A stretch of 64,000 nt of DNA, taken from positions 349,379-413,378 of the forward strand of contig KQ482040.1 in NCBI GenBank assembly GCA_001430745.1, given 5' to 3'. Positions 34,999-46,719 of this stretch are shown here, piece after piece (the stretch's first letter is position 1; each line of letters begins with the position of its first letter). The notes under the pieces are model-generated. The model was not told the origin of the DNA, did not search any database, and saw only the letters and a program-made list of their open reading frames with translations. Source of the stretch: Auxenochlorella pyrenoidosa (lineage: Eukaryota; Chlorophyta; Trebouxiophyceae; Chlorellales; Chlorellaceae). Both the position numbers and the translations under genes were made by a program.

Positions 34999-36866
34999 AT
35001 GGTTGTGAGGGATGGCAGTGTGACGAGAATGATGCTTACTTCCACCACGCCACCTGTCCATGTATGCAGGGTGCGGCAAGCCGCAGCCTTGTCGGCTCTG
35101 CTCGTTTTAGCTGGCATCTTCCTTTCTTCTACAAAAGAAGGCGCACCTGCAACAGCAACGCCAAATGTCCGAGCAGGCATTTATTTCTGGGACCCAGCAG
35201 TTGAGATCCCGGGTCTGCCGCCCTGCGACCCGGAGGACCCCACGACGCTTGGGCCAGCTGTACGTAACTTAGTGACGCAGCGCTTCAACAAGCTGGACGA
35301 GTGCCATGAGGACTACCAGTATGCAAGTGCCTGGTACTTTGAGCGGGCCCTCCTGCGATCCCATGAACTGCTAGCTCCCACAATTGACAGCGCTGAGGTG
35401 GTGTTCATCGCTTCGAGCTGCTATTACGAGGCAGCCTTTTGGTCCAAGTGAGTAATCTCCCCAGGCTGGTTCTGTGTTTAAAGGCCACGTGTGCGCCACT
35501 TTTGCCAGCATGAGCACTGCGTGACACATTGGGTCATATCTGCACCCAACATGTGCATGCACCTTAACACATGTGCACCTGAGATGCCCTGTTTCCTGTG
35601 CAGGCTCTTCACAAAGTTTCCAGATGAGGAATTAGCCCGCTTGAAGGATGCGGCAGGCATCTCAGTCGACCCGCTGCAGCTCCTGTCGAGCATTTTGGAT
35701 GCCATACCGGCAAGCGTGCCGCTTGAGCGCACTCTCCTCTTCTTCCCTGGACCGTTTAACTCTGGCTGCGATGCGGGCCACAAGTGGATGGCCCAAGCCA
35801 CTACTTTGGCTATTGAATGGCAGGCCAGCTGTGGACCGCGAGAGCGGACCATTATTGTGAGCATGTTTGTCCGCTGGCGTGGAACTGGGTTGCATTCTGC
35901 AGGCTAAACAAGAGACACACATGATTCATGGACCGCGCAACATGCAGCGTGTATGCAAGGCTAATGAAATCCAGCACCTTGAGCTCACATTTCTCCCGTG
36001 TGCCCCTGTACACTGCAGGTGCCCTACAACGGCAACAGTCGTGATGTCCCTGCCAAGCTGTCTTTCGACAATCGCACCACTCTTGTCACCTATATCGGTG
36101 GTGGTGATGGCGCAGAGCACCGCTCAGCTGGCCAGCGCTTGCGGCACTACATCACAAACGTGCTGGTCAATGAGAGCGATGCGTTCATGCATGGGGCATG
36201 CCAGGGCTGCGCCACGCAGCTCACCCATGCTGAGGCCATGCACAAGTACCAGACCTCCACCTTCTGTCTTGTGCTCTCTGGCGATACAGCGTCCAGCCGC
36301 CGTGCAGCAGAGGTCATATTACATGGCTGCCTGCCCGTCTTTGTTGGGCCGCCCTTCAACAAGTGAGAGTGACTCGCAGGCGTTTGACTCGCAGTAATCT
36401 ACCATGCCTTCCAGTGATGACTTCGCAGTTCATTGCTGTTGTTGTGGTTTGATGCTGTGTTGTCTCCCAGCGGGACTTTCACGGGTGTCCCTTCCCAACA
36501 TCTTACTGCTCCCCTGCCTGCAGCGCCCCACACGCTTCCATGCTAGACTACAGCAAGTTTAGCCTAGTGATTCATGTGGATGACACGTCGGGCTGGGTGT
36601 CCACCCCAATCCACCAGCGGCAGGCAGCAGAATGGGTGTCCGAGGCCGGCCCGCCAACCCACAGCATCCCCAACATGTCCCAGCTGCTGCCTGCGCTGCG
36701 CTCTGTCAGCAAGGAGCGGATTCAGGAGATGCAGGCGGCACTGCAGCGGGTGCGCCGCGCTTTCCTGTGGAAATCAGTGCTGAACTCTGAGCAGCCATCT
36801 GCTGTTGACCTCGCCCTGCACCTGGCCCTGCCTTCTTACCAGCTGAACACCAGCACGTTTGCGTAG
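34999..36866 (+). CDS. Exostosin-family glycosyltransferase (GT47), copy A (462 aa)
   Basis: Four exons: 34999-35447, 35604-35856, 36019-36362, 36524-36866; phases close. One membrane anchor (about residues 28-44, AAALSALLVLAGIFL) marks a type II Golgi protein. The C-terminal nucleotide-sugar half has the exostosin pattern: STFCLVLSGDTASSRRAAEV with GDT at 322-324, then HGCLPVFVGPPF, and LDYSKFSLVIHVDD. GT47 enzymes add xylose, galactose, arabinose or glucuronic acid to wall polysaccharides or proteoglycans; the exact sugar is not readable. HEDYQYASAWYFERALLR is a shared N-terminal block. An alternative start is 35029 (the in-frame ATG-ATG pair), and a CAG at 35068-35070 could be an acceptor for an unseen upstream exon. 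A close paralog lies at 44353-46258. Confidence 0.88.
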
Positions 36867-37159
36867 ATATATCTGTGCTCCATGTTTTCGGCAAACGATT
36901 TTTACCTCTCAACGTCCATGGCGTCTAATTTATCAATCTTAAGTATGTGCACCTGTAAGCTGCACGTCACTGCACGCGCACCACCACAGTCACGGATCTG
37001 GTCTGGCATATATATACGCATTCTTCGTCCTCGGCCGGCTGCTGTCATCACCTGGTCAGGAAGGTGGAAGGCGGTGCCAGCAATGAGCATCAAGCAAAAG
37101 GGCTGGGACGAGCGACAGGGCCAGAGTTAGAGAGCATGTTGACTGTTGTCTCATGAACT

Positions 37160-37740
37160 CCTCAGTATCTCATGCAATCTTCTTCTACTTTGACGCAGCA
37201 TAACACCTTTGCTGTGCGGTGGCTTCCTGCAGGATTGGGTGACATCATGCTCACTTGCTATGGCAGCCTCAGCCGAAACCGAACTGTAGGAGTGCGGCTG
37301 GGGCAGGGTGAGAAGCTGGCTGACATCCTGGCATCCAGCTCGCATGTTGCAGAAGGTGTGCCCACAGCGGGTGAGTATTTTACTTGATGTATCATGTTAA
37401 TGTTGTTGCATTGGCACGATAACCTGATGGAAAAGATGAGTTGTTTGCCTTTATGAAGGGCAGGCCCCTGTTGATTGTTTGATTTTATTGAAGACTCACA
37501 GAACAGCGGCACAACGGCATCGAACACATCACCTAGCAGCACAACTGGCCATGGAGCAGCCAGCATTTACACTGCAGGCCTGCAGTATCAGCACCGTCAT
37601 CATGAATGCAGAACTTGGTTGTGCTCGTTGCTCAGATGGCCATTCTGTCAAAATCGCGCAGCTGTGGTGGTTAACCTGGCGCGCAAGTACCGTGTGCAGC
37701 TGCCAGTGCTGACGGCTGTGGCGCAGGTGGGTGCATCTGC
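37160..37740 (+). pseudogene. Partial copy of GPDH (intron 9 end, exon 10, intron 10, exon 11)
   Basis: The segment matches 33480-34050 of the intact GPDH gene. Exon-10 equivalent 37233-37370 still encodes [20 protein letters not shown] and beyond, and exon-11 equivalent 37662-37726 encodes [20 protein letters not shown], both with intact splice sites and no stop. Intron 10 is also recognisably related (for example the shared block around ATTTACACTGCAGGC). Upstream exons 1-9 and the last exon are missing, so it cannot encode an enzyme. It is a product of segmental, not retro-, duplication because introns are present. Confidence 0.9.
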
Positions 37741-38372
37741 AAGCAGGGGCAAGGCATGCATCAGAATCCTTGCGTGCGCTGGAGGGTGGCAACTCTATGC
37801 GCGTGGCAGTTGCTGCATCCTGCCTCAAGATTGCAAACAGCATGAGGTGCCAGCTGCAAAATGTTGGAAAGGGCTTGGCTGCTGCGTTGAGCGCCAATCG
37901 TTGTAGCTGAATAGCATGGCACCTCAAGTTAAATATAGCCTACGTTGCTGCCTCCCGCGGAACCATTTACCTCGCAGTGCTGCCCAATTGATCAGGAAAG
38001 TTTGGCCTGCATCCATCTACAGGCAGCACAGGGCAAACCAACTGCTTTCACAGGAGGTCACACTGATGTTGACATCATTCCTAGTCTGGCACGGGAGGTC
38101 ACACTGATAATCTTGCAGGTTGAGGAATTAAATCTGCCAACTAATAATGATCCAAAAGTGACCCTGACAACACCTTTCATGTTATCAATGCTCACAATCC
38201 AGCCATCACCCCCCAAGATGTTACTGGACTTGGCCTGAAATGAAGTATGCCAGTACCAGGAAGAAAGGAAGAAAAGAGCATACTGAGCAGAAACTGGACT
38301 CGATCAGAATCGTCAGTAAACCAGTCCTGTCCCGAAGGGGACAGCTGTTCCGCAAAGACTCGAAACGAACAC
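37741..38372. other. Spacer between GPDH relic and GT77-like gene
   Basis: No GPDH last exon is recognisable here. The sequence probably contains the 5' UTR and promoter of the GT77-like gene; its frame is open upstream to 38247 without an earlier ATG in a better position. Confidence 0.4.
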
Positions 38373-41300
38373 ATGGTGCACGCGGATTTCCCCAGAGCAC
38401 TATCGGATAGGCGCGTTGTTGCCGCTTTTATCAGCAGCGCCATCATTTCTGTGCTGATTCTGACCATCCAAAAGAGCAGTAAACCATCCCTGCGAGATGC
38501 AAGTGCACTTCACCGCACAGGTGTGCTGAGTGAGCTAGCTCGCTGAGTACACTCGCAGTGCATTAGCCTCCGCAGTGCTCGGTCGGTGGAAAGCGTGCGA
38601 CCATAGGCTTGCTTCTGGTCACCAGCCTATTGAATCACCAGAAAACTTGCGACACAGGCGCAGGCGCGCATTTAGGGTCTTTGTAGGTGAATTTTGCAGG
38701 TAAATAGGTAAACCAGGACCATCTTCTACTTTTGAAGTGAGAAATTGACGAAGATCCTCAATTCTTTCTCATGCACAGAACCTGGTGGCGCAGAGCCACG
38801 CGTATCACCAATGCACAATATGCATGCAGTGCCAGGAAGGCCATCCTGGTGGCCCAATGAGGCAGGCAGCATTATCACCAACGACACTCTTCCGGACATC
38901 ATACGGAAGTCGTCCATGCTGCAAGAGAATGCTGTGATCATCAACACATTCAGTGCCCGTAAGCTGTATTGCCAGCAGCCTTGCATGCTATTTTGGACCT
39001 CCAACCATGCTTCAGTTGGAAAACGCCACCTACACTTGAGGAGGGTTTTACTGGGTGCGCCCGGCAGCACGCCTATCATGCTTCAGTTGGTCAGCGCCCA
39101 TTGTTGTCCTCTGTTCCTGCTGCAGCAAGTACCACTGATGACCATGAGCTAGACATGTTGCGCAACATGTGTTTCCACCTGCAAATCCAAGGCTTTTTGC
39201 AGCACACTTTGCTCATAACCTCTGACGAAGGGTGATTGATATCATTGGCTTTGTTATTTTTTTGTTGTTGGTTGATGCATGTACTACGGGCCTTGAATCA
39301 CTGCTTCACACAGCTATCAACATTATTTATTGAAATGTTTGCTGCCAGTGCAGGTCTTGGAAGCGTGCGCGTCACGCAGGCCTGCCTGCATATTTAGATC
39401 AAGCCTCGCCTGTCCGCGATCGCCCTAGGGTATGATACTGTGAATTGCTTGCCTGTGTTACAGTCTGTCTAATGGAACTTGCACCACGGACCAATACTGT
39501 GAATACTGCTGTGGGTGAGCTCGTCAGTTCTGCACCAGGATTGCTTTGCAATATGCACTCATGAGTGATGATTAGTTGACAACCCTTCACTCTGCTCCAG
39601 CAGGGTTTTTTGATTCAGAAGCACTGGTTTGCAGCACGTCTTCTAGAACTTGGTCACAGCGTGCTTTTCGTAGATACAGGTGAGCTGCAGATGTTTTCAA
39701 CGTGACGAAACAAGACCATGTTCGAATTTGGTTGAACACAGGTGAGAATTCACCCCGCCATGTTGCCATCCATCTCTCTGCAGACGTTGTCGTGCTGGGA
39801 GATGCACTGCAGCCCTTTCACACAGGTTATGAGTTGCAGGGTCTGTCAGACTGGCGCAGTGGCCCGCACCTTCCTCCAACAGGTGTGATGCTAGAACAGG
39901 ATAATTCGCACTATGAAGCAGACCCTGTGTTGCGTGAACTGCATGCCAAGATGGGAACATGCTCAACACAATAGCACTCACGCACAATCCCTCCCTCTGC
40001 AGGCAGTGCAAACGAAATGAGCTGTGGGCTTTATGCAATCACCTCTGATGAGCGCATCACGTCAAGTGAGAGAACGCACTTCCATCCTCCTGGCCGTCCC
40101 TTCATCCGCCCTAAAACAAATACCCGCATCTCAAGGAAACCAGAAGAGCTCATTGGTTTGACTTGGCATGCAGGGCATGGGACTTTTCTCCAGCACGACG
40201 TCTTGGTGAACAGAACGTCCATCTATCATGATATTCCCGTCCCCTGCCAGAGCACCGGCAAGATTGCAGCTGCCACGTGCATAATGATGGTGTCATGACA
40301 TTCTGTGCTGTGCTGATGCTAACATTTGGGAGAGCTAAATCAGCACTGGTGCTGTTCACTCTGCTCTGCATTCCCCTACATGTGCAGGCTACTGGTATGT
40401 CCGGCCCACACCACAAACAGTGCGTTTCTTCAACGCCTTGTCGATGCGCATCTATTGGGAGGCCAGTTGGCAGTGGGAACAGGCAGCATGGTGGGTAATG
40501 AGACCGGCTATTTCACATTATGGTAGCGTCTACTGGCTTCAAGCTTGTTCAATGCAGATGCACCGTCTGGTTAGTTGGTTGCATGTCACTGCAGCAGGCA
40601 GCATTCTGGCTCTGTTCACCATGCGCTGACAAAAATTTGCAAGCTTCTCCCTTGAAACTTGGTTCTTTTGTTTGCAGGAATGAGTTGCTACCTGCATTTC
40701 TCTGGTAAGGCGAAGGGCGCGCATTTTTGTTCCAACTTCTTGCTTGGTGCATCCTGTTGATGTAGACAATGCACAATGCAGACAAAAGCAGAACTGGCTG
40801 GCCTCGCAGGGGAATGGGGAACGACCCACCAATTCGCTATCGCCTTCTGCCAGTGGATCAGTACAGTAACATAGGTATGGACACGTATGACGCCGGGGTA
40901 CAGTATCACAAAGCGAACACCGCCAACGCTTTTGTTTAATAGTTCCATAGTCAACATTTCCCACTACCCCTTAAAACCCTCATAGGTGTTTATCGTGAGC
41001 GCATCAAAGCCCAGGTGCCCACACAGCCTGTGGCGATTCACGGGGGTTGGTCAAGTCGCTCAGACAAGGTGCGATCTGCTCTGCCGCTGTCCTGCTATCA
41101 ACCCAGTTGTTGTCTGTTTCCAACGTGACAACTTTGCATCCAGCAGCCGAGTGCAGTCGCGGAATGCGTATTTTGGCTACATCTCAAGTATTAATGGCAC
41201 TAGGCCTTTTTTGTGCTTGCAGGTCCTTTACTTCCAGGAATTGGGAATGTGGAAGGCACCAGAGTATTTGTTGCTGACTGACTCTCATGGTCTGCGCAAG

Positions 41301-41459
41301 TTGCCCTGGCATCCTAGCAAGTGCAGCTGGTGGAGTTCCAAGTTGCTCCTGGTAACACTGGCCTTAATAGGGGCTGTAGCGCTCTTCGCTCTGCCCATAG
41401 TTTTCATGTATGGCAGAAACCACCGTGAACAGCTTTCTGAGTTGTTGCGGCAAGCATGA
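38373..41459 (+). CDS. GT77-like nucleotide-diphospho-sugar transferase with two membrane segments (406 aa)
   Basis: Twelve exons: 38373-38520, 38779-38958, 39126-39231, 39354-39429, 39604-39679, 39784-39882, 40003-40023, 40388-40490, 40678-40704, 40810-40874, 40986-41068, 41223-41459. Every phase closes, including two microexons of 21 and 27 bases. An N-terminal anchor lies near residues 14-32. DDHELDMLRNMCFHLQIQGF, LLITSDEGSWKR, and the DxD at VDTD (residues 193-196, likely divalent-cation/nucleotide-sugar site), then YWYVRPTPQTVRFF and WQWEQAAWNELLPAFLWG follow the order of the nucleotide-diphospho-sugar transferase family (GT77; includes plant arabinosyl- and xylosyltransferases). It is probably Golgi-located. 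Unusually, a second hydrophobic helix (about residues 369-391) sits near the C-terminus, followed by 15 basic/polar residues. It stands between the two GT47 copies. Confidence 0.85.
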
Positions 41460-42149
41460 ATACTACGGAATGCAACACTAGGGTTCAAGAGAAGATACCT
41501 CAGCTAGGATGAACGGGTGACTCGGGGAAAGGAAGTGTGTTGGAGCAGAGGTAATGTGGGGAGAAAGAAGCGGCGAATTGAGGACGCAGCAGGATGGAAA
41601 GATTTCTTTTTAAGCCCTGCTTAAGAGGGCAGCCAGATGGAAAAGTAATAAAGGCTGGTGCAGCGCCATGCTGCTGCCGGGCGCATGGGCATGCTGTAGG
41701 TGCGCCCCTTGGCCGTGGGGTGGTTGGTAGTGAACGTCAGATCCTCAAATTACGGTTTTGGCGAAGGCACGGGAGCGCAGGGGATTCATGTCATGATATG
41801 CAAGCATGCAAGAGGGCTGGACAATCTCAGGTGGGAGGTCGGCTCACTGCCCATCAGAGCTACGCGGCGGGAGGGGCGGGCCTACCCAACAGCGTGCTGC
41901 ATGCCGTCCTGGCCTGCCTGCAGTTGAGCATGGACAACAGCTGCCTCACACACCCTGCCAACCAGGCAAGCCAGGCAGCACAAAGGAAAGCCCTTATTCA
42001 GCGAGGGCAGCGGCCGACGGTACGGGGGTTGGATGCAACTGGGTACACCTTGCCTGCCGGCTCTACCACACCTCTCTGGGGGTGCACCAGGGTGTGTGCA
42101 GGTCGGAAACTCATGAGAACCCACCCCTGAATATCATCCCACCTGCTGA
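41460..42149. other. Intergenic, start of repeat-rich stretch
   Basis: 3' UTR of the GT77-like gene and spacer. Open frames up to about 180 codons exist but have no splice logic or recognisable domain. Confidence 0.4.
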
Positions 42150-42220
42150 TGTGTGCAGGATGCAGAAAGCCGCAGCGGGTCGGCTGTGCTTTTACGCTGG
42201 CGAGGTCTTTGTAGGATCGG
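42150..42220 (+). pseudogene. Decayed fragment of the GT47 N-terminal exon
   Basis: The bases around the GT47 acceptor-like CAG and membrane-anchor codons recur here: TGTGCAGGATGCAGAAAGCC here against TATGCAGGGTGCGGCAAGCC in copy A and a similar block in copy B. After about 60 bases resemblance is lost. The frame no longer encodes a hydrophobic helix. It looks like a breakpoint remnant of the GT47 duplication. Confidence 0.55.
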
Positions 42221-42916
42221 CTCAGTGCATCCACCCCTGACTACACTGAAGAAGGCAGCACAGGACTGCTCCCTGCACCGGGGCTGCTGGACTGCCAAAC
42301 CATGCCATCCTGTGTGTACAGCCTGTGCAAATGCAACGGTGTCGGCACTTGCACGCACAGGATCTGTCATTGCGGCACGCAATGCACGTTGACACTGTGT
42401 GCAAACTCGCTGAGAACATGGAGTAATCCACCATCACAACCACCAGCCTCATCACAAAGAAGAGTCATCCTTCAACTTGGTGCAGCATCAGATTGGGTGA
42501 GGACGTTGAGTATCCCACCATCGCAATCACCAGCCTGATCAGCTAGAATGGTCTTTCCTTCATTTCGGTGCAGCATCAGATTCTTGCAAGCATGCAAAAG
42601 GTACTACCCGTCTGCTCTGCTCACAGCTGGTGTCTGCATGTTTTTCACCGTTCATCTATCTGCGGCAAGTTCATCATTTCAAATACAGCCTGCTTGGCGG
42701 TAATTTGTCCATACAGCACCTGGCGGAGGGATGATAACCAAGGTGGGTGCTCATGCTCTTCTCTATGATCCAACTGGCGCTGAAGGGACCACTGGAGAAC
42801 CGACTGACGCTTGGTCTTATCAGCCTACACCCATGCCATTGCTCACTTGACACTTGAGACAGGGCATGGATGGCAGACTGGCTGCCCGGCGCTGATATGC
42901 CGTTCAGACCACCCAC

Positions 42917-42981
42917 CTGTGCGACGGCAGTCAGCACCGGCAGCTGCACACAATATTTGCGCGCCAAATTGACCACCACAG
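42917..42981 (-). pseudogene. Inverted relic of GPDH exon 11
   Basis: On the minus strand this 65-base block still encodes [20 protein letters not shown] with the acceptor-side and donor-side (GTGGGT) sequence kept. It is the same exon that is duplicated at 37662-37726, here alone and inverted. Compared with the intact gene one arginine has become cysteine. Confidence 0.88.
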
Positions 42982-44352
42982 CTGCGTCAGGTAGCAGACA
43001 GAGCTATTAGTTGACAATGAGCAAAACGGACTGAGTTGAGAGCCTGCTGCCATGTCCGGGCTGCCACACTATTTTTTACCAGACCACCTTTGCTTTTTGG
43101 GGTTACACAGGCTGCGCCACTAGACGTGGCGGGGGCGTGCACACAATCCATGAAAGCATGCACACACCACAGCTGAAGAAGGGTCAGGGAGCTGGGCAGG
43201 CAGTGCAAAGTGGTAAGGCGGCTGGGTCACGTTGGATTGATGCATCAGGACACGCCTTCAAAATGGGACTGCTAGCAGCAACTACTAGGAGGACAAGGTG
43301 GAGAGGGAAACAAACACAGGCGGGGGTCAAGGAGGGCGGGCCATGCCAGTCTTATCGGCCAGCTGGGGCAGCAGGCAACAGCGGCGGCCTGCCATCGGGC
43401 ACAAGAGCTTCATGGAGCGTCCAACCAGGCGGGGTGAAAGCAGTCGGCAGCTACCACAGCAGAGACAGACAGGAAGGCAGCTGGCAGGAGAATGACCGCC
43501 CTCACACACCTGCAGCCTAGGAAATACTAGCACGCGTGCACAGAGCCCGACTCAGCAGCGAGCGCTCACGTCGACGTCAAGTTTGATCAGTTGGTCAACT
43601 GCGTAAGGAAAATGGCTCCCCAAAGGTTGACACGCCATCGACACAACCTCACAATTGTTCAACTGCCACAACCAACACCGGCCTACAGCTAGCTCTGCCA
43701 ACAAACATTTTGGAATCAGATGCCTTCAGACAGCTGTTTTTGCATGCAGTACTGGATCATATGGTTCCGGTTTGTGGGTCCAATGGTTGGGTGATGCGAA
43801 CGGGCCGTTTGTATTTGCCGTTGTGCAGACGCACTTCGCTCACCACTATACTTGTTTGTAACTCCGCGTGCTCGGGCAGGAGGTCAGTACAGAATGGGCG
43901 CCTGGCCGGCTGACCGTGTTTAGCAGGTAACAGATGTCTGGTGCGCTGCCTGTGCTCATGCGGGAGCCAGGAAAGCTCTCTGCCATTGCGGGAGCCTCAC
44001 CCGCTGGTGCCGGCGCCAGTGCCGCCACTGTCGCTGAGCGCTGGCGGTTTTCTGCTGGTGTACACAGATTGATCTGTAATTGCTGTGGTCTTGCCCTCCA
44101 TTCTTCCCAGTATGCAATTGTACGGTTCTACGCATGGAAACACTTTCATGCTGACACTAGCAAAGCCATGTTTGCGTGTCCAGCATCATCAGAGGTGAGT
44201 GCTGCATGTATAATGTCAGACCGCGAGATATAAACACAGCATAGCTCTCTTGTCTTTGTCAGCATGTTGGCAGTACATCGAGAATCAAACAGGCGGCAGG
44301 CAATTACCCGCGGTGCAGCAAGCGCTGCGGGTCACCGCCATGTTACCCTGTG
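42982..44352. other. Intergenic region upstream of GT47 copy B
   Basis: It contains one member of a dispersed repeat (43089-43183) and no supported exon. A 45-codon frame from the ATG at 43934 has coding-like codon use but its splice phase does not fit copy B. Confidence 0.4.
43089..43183 (+). repeat. Dispersed repeat, copy 1
   Basis: About 95 bases resemble the reverse complement of 63704-63803, sharing blocks such as GGTTACACAGGCTGCGCCAC and GAAAGCATGCACACACCAC. In the other location the repeat abuts the right end of the TIR element, so it may be a piece of the same element family. Confidence 0.85.
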
Positions 44353-46258
44353 ATGCATGTTTGCAGGGTGCGGCAAGCAGCAGCATGGTCAGCTCTGCTT
44401 GTACTGGCCGGCATCTACCTGTTTTTACATGCACGTGTGCCAGCAATGCCAGAGGGTCAAGCTGACGCTCAGGCACTCAGCAGGGCAGGCATCTACGTGT
44501 GGGACCCGTCTGCTGAAGTCCCAGGCCTGCCAGCCTGCGACCATGAGGACCCCACTTCACTTGCACCCGTGGTGAAGCACTTGGTGCTGAGGCGGTTCCC
44601 AGAGCTGGCCGAATGCCACGATGAGTACCAGTATGCAAGTGCATGGTACTTCGAACGGGCACTGCTACGGGCTCACCAGCTGCTGGCGCCCAGCCCCGAC
44701 AGTGCCGAGGTGGTGCTCATTGCTTCGAGCTGCTACTACGAGGCTGCCTTCTGGTCCAAGTGAGTGGCTTGCTGCGTGTGAAGCCATTTGAGCATGTTTG
44801 TGTGCTGATTGGCTGGGATAGCGAGTCAACCCAGCATGTGTAGCCCCATTAGTGATCTCTGCACCAGTTTGATCAGCTGAAGACATCATACCACAACATG
44901 TGCCATTTTTGCGCGTTCATGACCCAAATTGGCCCATTTGCTGTTATCACCCCTCCCCTCCAGGCTGTTTACACGTTTCTCTGCTGAAGAGCTGACTCGC
45001 CTGAAGCAGGAAGAAGGCATATCTGTTGACCCAGAGCAGCTCCTTTCAAGCATTTTTGATGCAGTGCCTGCTCGAGTACCGCCTGAGCGCACGCTCCTCT
45101 TCTTTCCAGCACCTTTTAACTCTGGCTGCAACGGGGGCCACAAGTGGATGGCGCAAGCCACCACTTTGGCTATTGAATGGCAGGCCAGCTGTGGACCGCA
45201 GGAGCGGACCATTATTGTGAGCGTGTTTGGACACTGATTTGGAACTTTGTCTTGACGCGCAGGCTAGAGCAGAGGCACGCATGATACATGGACTGCGCAA
45301 CATGCAGCGTTTATGCGAGGCTCGTGAAGTCCAGCACTTGTTGAGCTCACATTCCTCCTGTGTGTCTCCTGTTCGCTGTAGGTGCCCTACAACGGCAACA
45401 GTCGTGATGTCCCTGCCAAGCTATCATTTGACAACCGCACCACTCTTGTCACCTATATTGGTGGTGGTGATGGCGCGGAGCACCGCTCAGCTGGCCAGCG
45501 CTTGCGGTACTACATCACAACCGTGCTGGCCAATGAGGGTGACGCCTTCATGCATGGGGCATGCCAGGGCTGCGCCACGCAGCTCACCCATGCTGAGGCC
45601 ATGCACAAGTACCAGACCTCAACCTTCTGTCTTGTGCTTCCCGGCGATACAGCGTCCAGCCGCCGTGCGACTGAGGTCATCCTGCACGGCTGCCTGCCTG
45701 TCTATGTTGGTCCACCCTTCAACAGGTGAGCTTCTAAGAGGAGCTGGGCAACGCTTGCATGTTGCTTATGAATGTTTGCCATCCTGGCTGATGATAGTGA
45801 TTGTTTTGAGGGCTCCAGAAAGCTGGACTCTGACAAAGCGGGTGCCTTTAAACTGCCCACGTCTGTGTGCTCACAACTCGATTGCCCCAACTCTTGACTC
45901 AACTCGCATGTGCAGCGCCCCGTATGCGTCTGTTCTGGACTACAGCAAGTTCAGCCTGGTCATTCACGTGGATGACACGTCTGGCTGGGTATCCACACCG
46001 ATCCACATGCAGCAGGCACGCGAGTGGGTTTCGGAGGCTGGTCCGCCAACACACAGAATCACCAGTATGGCTCAGCTCCTCCCAACGCTGCGTTCTGTCA
46101 GCAAGGAGCGCATTAGAAAAATGCAAGAAGCGCTGCAGCGGGTGCGCCGCGCTTTCCTGTGGAAGTCGGTGCTGAACTCTGAGCGGCCGTCTGCTGGCGA
46201 CATCGCCCTGGAAATGGCCCTCTCCTCTTACCAGGTGAATACCGATGACTTGTTGTAA
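44353..46258 (+). CDS. Exostosin-family glycosyltransferase (GT47), copy B (448 aa)
   Basis: Four exons: 44353-44759, 44964-45216, 45382-45725, 45916-46258; phases close and intron positions match copy A exactly. Exons 2 and 3 have the same lengths (253 and 344 bases) as in copy A. The anchor (AAAWSALLVLAGIYLFL) lies near residues 9-25. The nucleotide-sugar half keeps STFCLVLPGDTASSRRATEV, HGCLPVYVGPPF and LDYSKFSLVIHVDD. The stem between anchor and catalytic domain differs most from copy A. Parts of intron 2 are still alignable with copy A, which points to a fairly recent duplication, and both frames are intact, so both enzymes are probably functional. Possible alternative: an unseen upstream exon spliced at the CAG at 44365-44367. 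Confidence 0.88.
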
Positions 46259-46719
46259 AAGCAGCTTGTTGAGCAGTAAATGTCAACACAGTAAATGCAA
46301 GTTCGAGTCAGCAATGGGACAGAACAAGGAGGTGCATGCATCCATTACACGCGACCACGTGTGGTTTGCAATGTGCAGCTGCCTGAATTGCACGTGACCT
46401 GCTGCCTCAGCATGCCTTAGGTGAAATCAGCATGACAAACCACATGAAAACAGCTCCCCGCCGCGCTGCACTGGCGGTGAGGGCGCCAGGCTGTCGCGTT
46501 GCCGCACTCACATGGCCGAGCACCCGCGTTTGCTACCACACACCTACACACTTCAGGCACTCCACGGAAGCTTCCGCAGCACTCAAGTTGACAGCGCCGG
46601 ACTTGACAGCGCAAGGCTTTTTGCTACACAGCGCGCTTCTATCTAAGCACCGAGCAGGGGGAGCAGCCAGCGCACGCCCGCAGCCTTCGCGCCACTCCAG
46701 CAGCGGCACTGGCGGCGCT
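46259..46719. other. Intergenic between GT47 copy B and GLTSCR1-domain gene
   Basis: 3' UTR and promoter sequence. No exon supported. Confidence 0.4.
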
